Of a stretch of DNA of 64,000 bases, positions 48,564-57,870 are shown piece by piece. Numbering within the stretch: the stretch's first letter is position 1; each line of letters opens with the position of its first letter. Source of the stretch: Tritrichomonas musculus (taxonomy: Eukaryota; Parabasalia; Tritrichomonadida; Tritrichomonadidae); the NCBI GenBank assembly GCA_039105265.1, contig JAPFFF010000004.1, positions 6,367,501-6,431,500 of the forward strand, written 5' to 3'. Below the pieces are notes generated by a model. That model saw only the letters and a program-made list of their open reading frames with translations. It ran no database searches and was not told the DNA's origin. The translations under genes were made by a program, and so were the position numbers.

Positions 48564-49383
48564 TTATATAGTGTTTATTCCGTTTTTTTTTTTTTTTCTT
48601 GTTTTTTTTTTATTCAGATATTCAATGCAACCATCAGATAATATCTTTTTTGGATTATTGTCATAAGTTTTGATCATCTCCAAGTATTCGTTAATTTCAT
48701 CTTCATCAAAATCTTCATGCGACAATGAAAAATCAGACGATAACATTTTAAAGAAGGACGGTTATTTGGATTACGATCCCAACATCTTGATATTAATTCT
48801 TGCATCTCCTTAGGAACATCTTCTTCGAACGTTGGTCGCGCACCATTCATTACCTTTTGAAAAAGTTGAAAACCGCTAAGTTCGTTACCAAGTTCATAAA
48901 ATGGCTCTTTGCCAGTCAATATTTCATATGCAAGGATTGCAAAAGCGTACTCATCAACTCCTTCTCCGTACTTTTCTTCATTCATCAATTCAGTGGCCAT
49001 GTAGAGCGGTGTCCCGACAATATTTGTCATCGATTTTGAGAGGAATTCTGAAAAACATCGTGATAATCCTAAATTACAGACTCTTGGATAGTAATCTTCA
49101 TCAATTAATACATTCTCTGGCTTCAAATAACTATGAATAACGCGGTGCTCGTGAAGATATCGCATCGCATCAGCTATTCCAAGTAAAGAAATGTATTTTT
49201 TGGTGGGATTCCATTTGTCATCTGCAATATTTTTCTTTTCTTTGTCAAGAATTACTTTCAATGAGCCGTTAGATAAATATTCTATAATGATTGTTGGTTG
49301 GAATTTGGTGAGATTCTTTAATGATCGGGAATTTTCCTCCTGAATAAGAAAATGAGTGTTATCTTTCCAGATTATAATGATTT
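48564..49383 (-). pseudogene. Broken TKL-type protein kinase (C-lobe only)
   Basis: The frame opens after a stop near 49380 without an ATG and reads IIIEYLSNGSLKVILDKE (hinge) onward. It includes IHSYLKPENVLID in place of HRDLKPxN, CNLGLSRC in place of DFG, then GTPLYMATELM, DEYAFAILAYEILTGKEPF and a C-terminal CWDRNPNNRPS. The N-lobe (Gly loop, VAIK lysine) is absent, and the next gene ends only about 90 bp upstream, leaving no room for it. Near 48745 a frame change at TTTAAAA moves the C-terminus into a second frame (MLSSDFSLSHEDFDEDEINE). Loss of the catalytic Asp and the DFG Asp, plus 5' truncation and a frameshift, make this a host pseudogene derived from a kinase or pseudokinase. Confidence 0.8.
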
Positions 49384-49474
49384 ATATATTATTTAGATAT
49401 CATGGACGACAATAAAAATAATAATAAAAAAAAAAAATTCATAATACATTATAATTTATTTCAAACAAATTATA

Positions 49475-50548
49475 TTATATTATATGTGGAATAATTTTTT
49501 TTGGACGTAATTCATCATACAAATTCTTTATATTTTCATCTTCTTTGGTAATTTTGTTAACATTAGATTTATGAAAAAATGTTTCGCTTATATTTATAAG
49601 TGGGAGTTCTTGGCTTATTTTTGAATCATCGAAAACAGGGCATTTTAATGCTTCTTCTACTGTAATTCTTTTTTCTGGGTTCAGTTGAATCATATCAGAA
49701 ATCAAATTTTCAAATTGCTCGTATTCTTTAGGAATTTTGTTTTTGAAAAAAGATTCTGATGATAAATTTGCATATTTTCTGTTATTTAAGAATAAATTTT
49801 TATATGGTAAACCGTAAAATTCTGGCCATTCGCTTTTATCTGGTATACCAAATATTTTAACAATTCTGTTAGCAATTTCTTCTGTTGTTTGGCAGTGGCA
49901 AAATAATGATTCTTTTGTTAACATTTCGTAAAAAGTTAAACCAAGAGACCAAATATCAGCTTCTTTTCCATAATCTGCTTTTCCTAATATGATTTCTGGG
50001 GCAATATATTTTAAAGTTCCCACTATATTTATTTTATTTTGGCTTATTATATTTTCATTATTAATTTTCTTGGAAAGACCAAAATCTATAAGCTTAATTT
50101 CATTGTTTGATGATACTAAAAAGTTACTTGGCTTGATATCTTGGTGAATATAGCCTTTTGAATGTACGTTTTTCAATGAAATTAACATTTGCTTGAAATA
50201 TGATTTAACTTGCTCTACTGAAAGGGTGTCATACTGGTTTATTAAATCATTAATGTCGTATTCGTAATAGTCATAAATCATATAAACGCAATCATTTACT
50301 TTATCGTTTAAAATTTCTTTCAACTTAATAATATTTGATAATCCTTTGAGTTGATTAAGAATATCTATTTCGTTTGTAATCGATATTGGTAATTTTGCTT
50401 CATTATTTTGGTCTATTTTTTTTGTCTTTTTAATAGTAACAATATTATTTGTTCCCTTTTCTCTCGCTTTATAAACAATTCCATATCCTCCTTCTCCAAG
50501 CTTGGAAATGATTTGGTATTGTTCTAAAATTTCGTTGCTAATTCTCAT
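49475..50548 (-). CDS. CDK-like (CMGC) serine/threonine protein kinase
   Basis: 357 residues with all kinase landmarks: Gly loop LGEGGYGIVYKA (18-28), VTIKK lysine (K40), alpha-C Glu in ITNEID (E60), catalytic loop YIHQDIKPSNF (D137), DFG (155-157), APE (183-185) and WSLG. The length, the IxxIxxIFGIPDKSEWPEF segment after subdomain X and the PEKRITVEEAL ending place it with CDK-like CMGC kinases. The canonical PSTAIRE helix is not conserved and HRD is HQD; the Arg-to-Gln change may alter activation-loop control but leaves the catalytic Asp. No cyclin partner can be inferred. The ATG at 50548 is 20 nt after a TCATTT initiator. Neighbour of the broken kinase, but of a different family. Confidence 0.9.
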   Translation of the reverse strand: MRISNEILEQYQIISKLGEGGYGIVYKAREKGTNNIVTIKKTKKIDQNNEAKLPISITNEIDILNQLKGLSNIIKLKEILNDKVNDCVYMIYDYYEYDINDLINQYDTLSVEQVKSYFKQMLISLKNVHSKGYIHQDIKPSNFLVSSNNEIKLIDFGLSKKINNENIISQNKINIVGTLKYIAPEIILGKADYGKEADIWSLGLTFYEMLTKESLFCHCQTTEEIANRIVKIFGIPDKSEWPEFYGLPYKNLFLNNRKYANLSSESFFKNKIPKEYEQFENLISDMIQLNPEKRITVEEALKCPVFDDSKISQELPLINISETFFHKSNVNKITKEDENIKNLYDELRPKKIIPHII

Positions 50549-50564
50549 TAGACGTTAAATAAAA

Positions 50565-50570
50565 AAATGA
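50565..50570 (-). promoter_or_regulatory. Inr-like hexamer TCATTT
   Basis: Predicted start A at 50568, 20 nt before the kinase ATG. Confidence 0.5.
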
Positions 50571-51261
50571 AATTCTTAAAAATTTTTTGGAAAATTTTCA
50601 ACTTTTTCAATTTTAATATTGAAATTATTATCAAAAGTATTGAAACATAAAATTTTTTATTCAATTATTGAATAAAAAATTTGTATACTTTATTTGATAA
50701 TGTTATTCAAATTAAAACTTTCAAGAAAAAAAATAAAATAGTTTTGTTTTTTTACGTGATGAATATATAACAGATAGATGTAAAAAATTGGCTGTAAAAT
50801 TATTTGCCATTCTTGTTTTTTAATACTTGATCAAACCCGATTTTTTAAAAAAAAAAGATTTAAAACCATCAATATTAAATATGAAAAAATCTATTATAAA
50901 AAAGATTTTTTTTGGATATTAAAATCTTGAATATGCTTTTCACGAATCAGGGATTTGATTATTGATATGTGAATGATTCATTTTATTGAAAATGGAATAA
51001 AGTTCATACATGAACTCATACTATTTCTTATATAAACCATAGCTTGATTTGATTCTTTTAAAATTCTTTTGGGGATAAATAATAGGAATGATGTCTTATT
51101 AATGAATCAAAATATTTCAATTTTTTCCTAACAATTTTTATACAATCAATAATTGAATTACTATCTGTATTATCTTTTCTCAAAAATTGTAAAATAATTA
51201 TTCAAAAAGTAGGTTTATATAATAATTCAAAAAGTTATATAATATAAAAGTTTTAATTCCT
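50571..51261. other. Intergenic, AT-rich
   Basis: Divergent spacer between the CDK-like kinase and the BspA-like gene. Two attcaaaaagt words stand near 51201 and 51227, just upstream of the BspA-like ATG. No gene. Confidence 0.45.
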
Positions 51262-53172
51262 ATGTCTACACAGGACGATTTTATTGATTTAAGCCGCATT
51301 CAAGGCTTCAAGGAACTTCCAGAAGAGACGCAAGATTTTTTCAGGAAAGCATGTGAACAAACAAACACCAAATTAAAACAATTGTTTATTAAATCAAGCC
51401 AAACCATTTTATTTTACAGTAATTATACATTTAATTCTAAAAGCATAGGACAGATGTTGAATTTTTTTGATGATGTCTCAATTGAGTTGACGTATCCATC
51501 CCAAAATTTTGATTCGATATATCAAGTTATTTCCAATCTCAAAGGGAAAGAAGTACAAAAAATGAAAATCATAATAATAGTTTCCGACACCAAAGAGATT
51601 GGCGATCGATTTCAATACAATGACAAGATCAATTCAGTAATAATCCAACCATCCGTCAAAATTCTTTCAGACTATTCCTTCTTTACCTGCACCTCACTAG
51701 CCCAAGTCATAATTCCAGCCTCAGTTACTCGAATTGGCCCACATGCCTTTGACAAATGCTCATCTCTCACACAAGTCTTATTTGAGCTCCCTTCTTCGAT
51801 CACCTCTATCGGCGGCCATGCGTTTAGCGAGTGCACTTCACTCACGAAAATAGCGATACCGGATTCAGTTACATCGATATCAGAGAGCATCTTTTTCGGC
51901 TGTTCATCGCTTGTCGAAGTCCAGCTTCCAAAAACGTTGACTTCAATTGGACCAAAAGCATTCAGTGGCTGCATGTCGCTGAAGGAGATAGAGATACCTG
52001 ACTCTGTCACGTCTCTTGGTGATTCAATATTCAATGTATCACGATCGTTAGAAAAAGTGAAGCTTCCATCAACAATCACTGAAATTCCAAAATTGGCATT
52101 CGGCGATTGCCAATCACTCAAAGAAATAACGATACCGGAAACCGTCACGACGATCAAAGAGCATGCATTTGAAAGCTCCGGATTAACGCAAGTTAACGTG
52201 CCTTCAAAGGTGGCATCTCTTGAAAGCTATGCTTTTGGTGATTGTAAAAATTTGGCGCAAGTAACAATTCCTGAGTCTGTCACATCGATTGGCGTCAATT
52301 GTTTTCGTGGCTGCCTGTCGCTGGCAACGATTGCGATACCGACTTCTGTTGTTGATTTGCAAGAAGGAGCATTTAAAGAATGCTCATCATTAACCAAAAT
52401 GGAAATTCCTTCGTCGATCGCAAAGATATCTGCGAGTTTGTTCAGCGGTTGCACATCGCTTGCAACTGTGACAATTCCAACATCAATAACGACAATTGAA
52501 AAGGAAGCATTCAAAAAGTGTGCAGCATTGAATGACGTCAAGATTCCTGATTCGGTTACAATGATTGATGATGCTGCCTTTCAGGATTGCTCGGGATTGA
52601 CTGGAATCGAAATTCCTTCATCAATCACCAGCATTTCAACGGATGTCTTCAGTGGCTGCACTTCTCTTTCACAAGTGGCAATTCCGACTTCTGTGACGAA
52701 AATCGGAAAGCATTCATTTGATAAATGCTCATCTCTGAAAGAGCTGACAATTCCTTCTTCAGTGACACAACTTGATGAAGGCTCTTTTCGAGGCTGCACA
52801 ACTTTGTCTCAATTAGTCATTCCTTCTTCAATCACAAAAATTACTGACAGCGCTTTCTTCGGCTGCACTTCTGTAAATCAGGTTTCAATCCCATCCTCTG
52901 TGAAATCAATCTCTAACGAGGCCTTCAGTAAGTGCACAGCACTCAAGGAGATTTCGATTCCTTCATCGGTAACTGCAATCGGCGTTTTGGCCTTTGCTGA
53001 TTGTTCTTCATTGGAGCACGTGTCTGTCTTAGCTCAAAATGTTGCTTTTGGTCCTGCTGCTTTCAAGGGTTGCACATCGTTGACAACTATTTCAAATCCT
53101 TCTCCACTCAAGATAAAAATTATTAAATTATATCTTGGGGTTGATTCAAAAGTTCAAATCAAAAAAATTTAA
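51262..53172 (+). CDS. BspA-like leucine-rich repeat protein, 636 residues
   Basis: The first 125 residues are a non-repeat helical cap (SRIQGFKELPEETQDFFRKA). About 20 tightly conserved 23-residue LRR_5 units follow, pattern SL..v.IP.SVT.IG..AF.gCtS. A short basic, hydrophobic end (KIKIIKLYLGVDSKVQIKKI) closes it. There is no signal peptide and no typical membrane helix. The repeats are much closer to one another, and the DNA is GC-richer, than in the 1549-residue BspA-like gene. This suggests a separate origin or recent amplification. BspA-family proteins mediate adhesion or protein binding; with no export signal, surface location here is uncertain. The ATG at 51262 lacks a TCAYTW hexamer but follows two attcaaaaagt words. 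Confidence 0.92.
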   Translation: MSTQDDFIDLSRIQGFKELPEETQDFFRKACEQTNTKLKQLFIKSSQTILFYSNYTFNSKSIGQMLNFFDDVSIELTYPSQNFDSIYQVISNLKGKEVQKMKIIIIVSDTKEIGDRFQYNDKINSVIIQPSVKILSDYSFFTCTSLAQVIIPASVTRIGPHAFDKCSSLTQVLFELPSSITSIGGHAFSECTSLTKIAIPDSVTSISESIFFGCSSLVEVQLPKTLTSIGPKAFSGCMSLKEIEIPDSVTSLGDSIFNVSRSLEKVKLPSTITEIPKLAFGDCQSLKEITIPETVTTIKEHAFESSGLTQVNVPSKVASLESYAFGDCKNLAQVTIPESVTSIGVNCFRGCLSLATIAIPTSVVDLQEGAFKECSSLTKMEIPSSIAKISASLFSGCTSLATVTIPTSITTIEKEAFKKCAALNDVKIPDSVTMIDDAAFQDCSGLTGIEIPSSITSISTDVFSGCTSLSQVAIPTSVTKIGKHSFDKCSSLKELTIPSSVTQLDEGSFRGCTTLSQLVIPSSITKITDSAFFGCTSVNQVSIPSSVKSISNEAFSKCTALKEISIPSSVTAIGVLAFADCSSLEHVSVLAQNVAFGPAAFKGCTSLTTISNPSPLKIKIIKLYLGVDSKVQIKKI

Positions 53173-53582
53173 ATCTTTAATATAATATGATTTATATTTA
53201 AAAAAAAGTATTTGATCTTATTTTACTTTTGTTTATTTTTGATATGGAATCATGATTTTTATTTATTTCGAAGAAAACTTTAATTGTAAGTAACAACATA
53301 CAAAAATAAATTTATTTTATGCTTTTTTTATTTTTTTAATTTTACAGATATTGAGATAAATTTATCATCAAATAAAAAGTTTTTTTAACTTTTTCTTAAA
53401 GGTATTCAATTTAAAATCTATAGATTTTTTCTTTACTAATACAAAATATTGCATTTAAAGATATAACCCAGGAATCAATCATGTTTGATATCCAGAGTGA
53501 AGAAATTCGCCATATTTATTCAAAATTTAATTTTAAATCTCTTAATTTCATGAATTTAATTAATGATCAAATAGAAGAAGAT
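53173..53582. other. Intergenic with a 37-codon frame
   Basis: AT-rich. From 53480 a plus-strand frame reads MFDIQSEEIRHIYSKFNFKS and ends at 53593. It may be a scrap of a decayed protein start. Not recognised. Confidence 0.35.
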
Positions 53583-54252
53583 TTAATCAAATAAATAACA
53601 AATTAAAAATGCTGTTGTAAAATCTTCTGCATCTTCAAAATAATTTGCATCGTTGTCTAAAAATTTATAATCTGGATAAGAACCAATTATAACCAAAATT
53701 CTAATTTTTGAAAAGTTTTCTTGCACATTCTTATCTTCTAAAAACTTTTTAGTGTTTTTATCAATAAATTCTTTTCGTTTCTTAAAATGATTGTAATAAT
53801 TATATGAAAAATTAGAAAAATCATGATGATATTTTTCAAAATAATCTGGGTTGTTTTTGATTTTTGTTCGTTTCATGTTCTTTTGTAATTAGATCAATAG
53901 ATGCAAAATATGTACTGAAATTTGATATATCATCATTTTGTTTCTGGATAATATTGGATATGTTAACTGATGTTTTGGAACTTTCATAATTATTATTTTC
54001 GTTAGAGAGCTTTGCATCTTCATCTTTAAGGACATTTATGGTCAAATTATTTGGTGAACTGCTAATTCCGTTAAAACTACTTTTTATTTTGTTTGTTGTA
54101 TCATTATAATTGTTTTGTTCTGTATTTATTATATTCGATCTTGAACCATCATCATCATTTACACAATAGTTTATATTGGTTGCTAAGCTATCATTTTTCT
54201 GATCATGATTTTTTGATTTCACAACCAGAAATCCAAATTGATTCGGACACAT
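53583..54252 (-). other. Two overlapping low-complexity frames, doubtful gene
   Basis: Frames at 53836-54252 (138 codons, Asn/Ser-rich, ATG start) and 53583-53876 (97 codons) overlap in different registers. The second has some protein character (FSKIRILVIIGSYPDYKFLD, DFTTAFLICYLFD). The beginning of the first lies antisense to the LRR relic at 54222 onward, so its start is suspect. This may be one degraded host gene or chance frames. No family recognised. Confidence 0.35.
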
Positions 54253-54596
54253 TTAAGAATTGCAAAAAAATTACTGAATTAGTAATTCGTTGTCCAATAA
54301 ATATTATTCATGAATTTTCTTTTTATGGATGCATATCATTGGCTAAATTGATTATTCCATCTTCAACAACTGAAATAAATGATTTTGCATTCTTTGGATG
54401 CTCATCATTAACAAATCTTGAATAACGATTGGAAACTTTGCATTTGCTGGATGTAAATCATTGAAGAAAGCTCATTTACCTTCTTTGGTTAACTCGATTG
54501 GAGATTCATCGTTTAAAGGCTGTACATCATTAGAAGAAGCTTTATTTCCACCTTCTGCAACAACAATTGGTGATTATTGTTTTGAAGGATATTTAT
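54222..54596 (+). pseudogene. Remnant of a BspA-like LRR gene
   Basis: About five LRR_5 repeats: IQIDSDTFKNCKKITELVI, CISLAKLIIPSSTTEINDF, then after a stop and frame change near 54422 TIGNFAFAGCKSLKKAHLPS, GDSSFKGCTSLEEALFPPSA and TIGDYCFEGYL. There is no start, one visible frame break and a premature end. A trailing segment to about 54718 keeps short frames with no recognisable motif. Probably the 3' scrap of a host gene related to the intact BspA gene 1 kb upstream. Confidence 0.75.
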
Positions 54597-54816
54597 GAAT
54601 CATCAAATAATGACAAAAATGAATATTTGCTTGATGTTGATGTATTATTGGTAAAAGAACAATCAGTAATAGATTTTATGAAATTGCTTTTGCATTTAAT
54701 GAACTATTTCCTAAATAAAATTTTTTTTTCCTAAACGGCTGTATCTATATATAATTATTATTTATTATTTATAAATAAAATAAAATTTTGATTTTATTAA
54801 TTACATTGTTTCAATT

Positions 54817-56640
54817 TTAAATAATTAAATCAACAATTTTGGGCTGCTCACCATCACTGAGTTTGACCAATCCTCTGTTACTTATATGTAATTCTGGAGC
54901 ACAAACGAGTCCCAACAAAGAAAGCGTCATTTCAAAATGTTTTCTTTTACATCCAGCTTTCATGAGTGCTTCTTCAACATCGTTTGCCTGCTTGGCAGCA
55001 ATTTCAAGGTTTTCTAGCGACATGATTCCAGCCAGTGGCAAAGGCATGATTGCTTCCACCCTGTTGTCAACAACGACGCAGACGCCGCCATGGGAATCGA
55101 TCACATTATTCGCAGCAACTTTCATCGCCTCATCGCTCGTTCCAATGACGAGCAAGTTGTGGCAATCGTGTGAGACAGTTGAAGCGTAAGCGCAATTTTG
55201 AGTGAAGTGAATTCCGCTCACAAAACCGCAACCACGGGTCCCTTTTGGTCCCTCATTTTTATGCCGATAAAACATGAAAATTTTGCATAAATCTTTTGTA
55301 TAGTCAGGGTGAAGTGAACCGTTAATAACCGGCATTTCAACCTCACTTTCAAAAGGTAACGCCTTCCCTTCATTAAGCTTCATTACACGCACAGTAACGG
55401 TTTTTCTATCGGCGGGAGCTTTTATGAAAAAGTCGTCGTTTTTCAATGGACTCAAATACACAGAATTAACCGCCCAATCAGGGTATTTATAAGGTGAAAT
55501 CGAAACCGTTAATTGACCTTCCTTTGCCACAAGAACTCCATCACAATAAACTTCATCAACAACCATCTCAGATAGATCACTCACTATCAAAATGTCAGCA
55601 CAACGTGACGGTGAAATCGAGCCAATCCACCTGCTTTTTTCAAGCATCTGTGCCGCGTTGATTGTCACAAATTGAATGGCTTTAATCGGAGGCACGCCAC
55701 ACTTTATTGCCTTCCTCACAACGCCCAGCAATTGGCCATCATTGATGATCGTGCTTGGAGCGACATCGTCCGTCACAAGAACAAACATTCTCGTGTCAAT
55801 TCCGGGATTCTCAGTGTAAGCTTTCACACAATTCGGAACATCTTGACGCGTCGTCTTGTTCCTCATTTGCGGATAGATTCCGAGCTCTGCACGTCGAGTT
55901 GTTCCTTCCTTTGTCGTCACTTCATGACAGCAGCAAATTCCGCAAGCGGCGAATGCGTTCAGTCCTTTGTTGTTCTCGTTGGACGGGTAATGTCCAGTGT
56001 TGCACATCGAAGCATCAAGAGTTGCTGCATTGATTTGGTGAACAAAATCATCGCCAAAAAGAAGACCGGGAAAGTTCATCTGCTCGCCCTGCAGCTGTGC
56101 CCAATTCATTTCGTAAGCCTTGTTAACGTCGCATGCACTAATGGTTGCTCCTGCATCCTCAAAGCCTGGAATTGAAGGGACACAAACAGGCATTGCAAGA
56201 AGGAATTTGATAGGTAAACTTTTTGAAATGCTCTGAAAAAGTTCAACAGCATCCAAACCAAAAACATTCACAATTTCATGGTTGTCTGGGCAGATTGTGG
56301 TGATACCGTGTGGTAAAATGCCTTTGACAAAGGTAATAGGATCAATCATTGAGCTCTCAATGTGAAGGTGAGAGTCTATGAAGCCTGGTACAAGATATCG
56401 ATTATTTGCATCTACTATTTTCGTATGGGAATCGATTTTAATGTGTGATCCTTCACCTACAAATGCTATAAATCCATCTTTAATGGCAACGTCAATATGA
56501 TCTTGGATATAGCCAACATTGACATTTACCAATTTCCCATTTCGTATTAGAAGATCTGCTGGAAGGAATCCCATTGCTACAGCTGCAAGATTTTTTGTTA
56601 CTGATGAAAGCTTTTGTCTTTGATGAAAATAAGAAGACAT
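54817..56640 (-). CDS. ade: Adenine deaminase (EC 3.5.4.2), bacterial Ade type
   Basis: 607 residues, full length for bacterial adenine deaminases of the amidohydrolase superfamily. It converts adenine to hypoxanthine and ammonia in purine salvage. Metal-site landmarks are present: PGFIDSHLHIESSM (H91, H93), QLQGEQMNFPG (E186), TGHYP (H217), CCHEVTT (H239, E240) and VTDDVAPS (D291). Downstream are the C-terminal CADILIVSDL and the late VSHDCHNLLVIGTSDEAM block typical of Ade. No signal peptide, so cytosolic. Parabasalids lack purine synthesis, which fits the role. Similarity to prokaryotic enzymes suggests gene transfer. The ATG at 56640 is preceded by ACCATTTTTTAA, a near-match to the initiator with C for the first T. 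It has no operon-like neighbours. Confidence 0.95.
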   Translation of the reverse strand: MSSYFHQRQKLSSVTKNLAAVAMGFLPADLLIRNGKLVNVNVGYIQDHIDVAIKDGFIAFVGEGSHIKIDSHTKIVDANNRYLVPGFIDSHLHIESSMIDPITFVKGILPHGITTICPDNHEIVNVFGLDAVELFQSISKSLPIKFLLAMPVCVPSIPGFEDAGATISACDVNKAYEMNWAQLQGEQMNFPGLLFGDDFVHQINAATLDASMCNTGHYPSNENNKGLNAFAACGICCCHEVTTKEGTTRRAELGIYPQMRNKTTRQDVPNCVKAYTENPGIDTRMFVLVTDDVAPSTIINDGQLLGVVRKAIKCGVPPIKAIQFVTINAAQMLEKSRWIGSISPSRCADILIVSDLSEMVVDEVYCDGVLVAKEGQLTVSISPYKYPDWAVNSVYLSPLKNDDFFIKAPADRKTVTVRVMKLNEGKALPFESEVEMPVINGSLHPDYTKDLCKIFMFYRHKNEGPKGTRGCGFVSGIHFTQNCAYASTVSHDCHNLLVIGTSDEAMKVAANNVIDSHGGVCVVVDNRVEAIMPLPLAGIMSLENLEIAAKQANDVEEALMKAGCKRKHFEMTLSLLGLVCAPELHISNRGLVKLSDGEQPKIVDLII

Positions 56641-56925
56641 TTAAAAAATGGTATTCCGTTGATAGAATATTCAATAGATTTTTTTTTTTAATCTTTTCAA
56701 AAAATTATATGAGATAATTCAAAATTGCATCCATTTGTTTTTCTTGTGTAATGAGATATTATTTATTAAAAAGAGATGAGTATAAATAGATTGATAGTGA
56801 AGGGATTATAATTCAAAGTAAGTAACAGATTAGATTGATTCAAATGCCAATATATTTTTAAAAAGTGATAAAATATACTTTACATATTGACAAAAGAAAT
56901 CAATTATGAACTTCAGTAACATTTT

Positions 56926-57189
56926 TTGAAATTCGATCCTAGTAACAATTACTTGTCTGTTGACTTAAAGAGTCAACATTTCAATTATAACGAATTCAAA
57001 GAAATTAAAAACTCTAATGTATCATTGAAGAGTATTGTCTCATTTGTTGTCCCTGTGGCAGCGGTTGTTATCACTATTGTTGTTATTGTAATTGTCAAAT
57101 TAAAGTAGAAATCAGCAAATGATAAAAATGAAGAACATGAAATGTCAGTTGATATTCATGATTCTTTATTGGATCATTCTATAATTTGA
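56926..57189 (+). pseudogene. C-terminal relic of a membrane-anchored surface protein
   Basis: The frame (first codon TTG) reads KFDPSNNYLSVDLKSQHFNY, then a membrane helix SFVVPVAAVVITIVVIVIVK, then TAG at 57106. In the same frame past the stop comes a plausible cytoplasmic tail, SANDKNEEHEMSVDIHDSLL, to a TGA at 57189. The helix-plus-acidic-tail layout matches the anchors of the Pmp-like and Cys-rich proteins. No ectodomain remains. A short ATG frame at 56906 is out of register. Confidence 0.6.
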
Positions 57190-57870
57190 GTCTCTAATTA
57201 GAATTATTATCATTATTTTTTGTTTTAATAAAATATCGATGTTTGATTTTAATTTTTTTTATGAAATAAAAATTGAACTATGCTTTCTTATTTACTTGTT
57301 TTCAATCAATTATAATTATCTGAATCATGAATGTTTTTTAATTATGTCAATTTTCTCATGAAAAGATCAATTGTTTTCAAAATTAGAAATGAGAACAGTT
57401 AAATTCATTAAAATATTTTTAGGGAAATGCTAATTAAAATATATAATTAACAGTTATTTTTTTTATATTGAGCATATACTTGATTATGATATTAAAAATA
57501 ACAATAAAATTATATATACTCTACCTTTTGGATTAATTTTTATTTTGAAAATGGAATATTTGTGTTTCAAAAATCGTCAAACTGATGATAAATTTTCAAT
57601 ACGATTGAATATTCATTGAAAAATAATTGATAAAATAAAAAATAATAAAGATTATAATACCAAATAATATAATATTACATTTAATATTATATTATTTGAA
57701 TTAAATTATAATATTAAATCATAAATATGAATTTATTTGAATTAAAATCAATAATTTGCAAAGATAATTTGATTATATAATTAAAATAAAATCAATTGAA
57801 TTCATGTTATTGTTTTTATAAAATAAAAAATTGAATTTTCTATTCAAATATTCAATAGACAATTATATAA
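57190..57870. other. Intergenic, AT-rich
   Basis: No gene or repeat recognised beyond short ataatattaa palindromes near 57650-57720. No TCAYTW hexamer within 30 nt of the fucosidase ATG. Confidence 0.4.

Noticed and set aside
55672-56175. 167-codon plus frame inside the adenine deaminase gene
   Set aside because: Antisense shadow of a well-supported enzyme.
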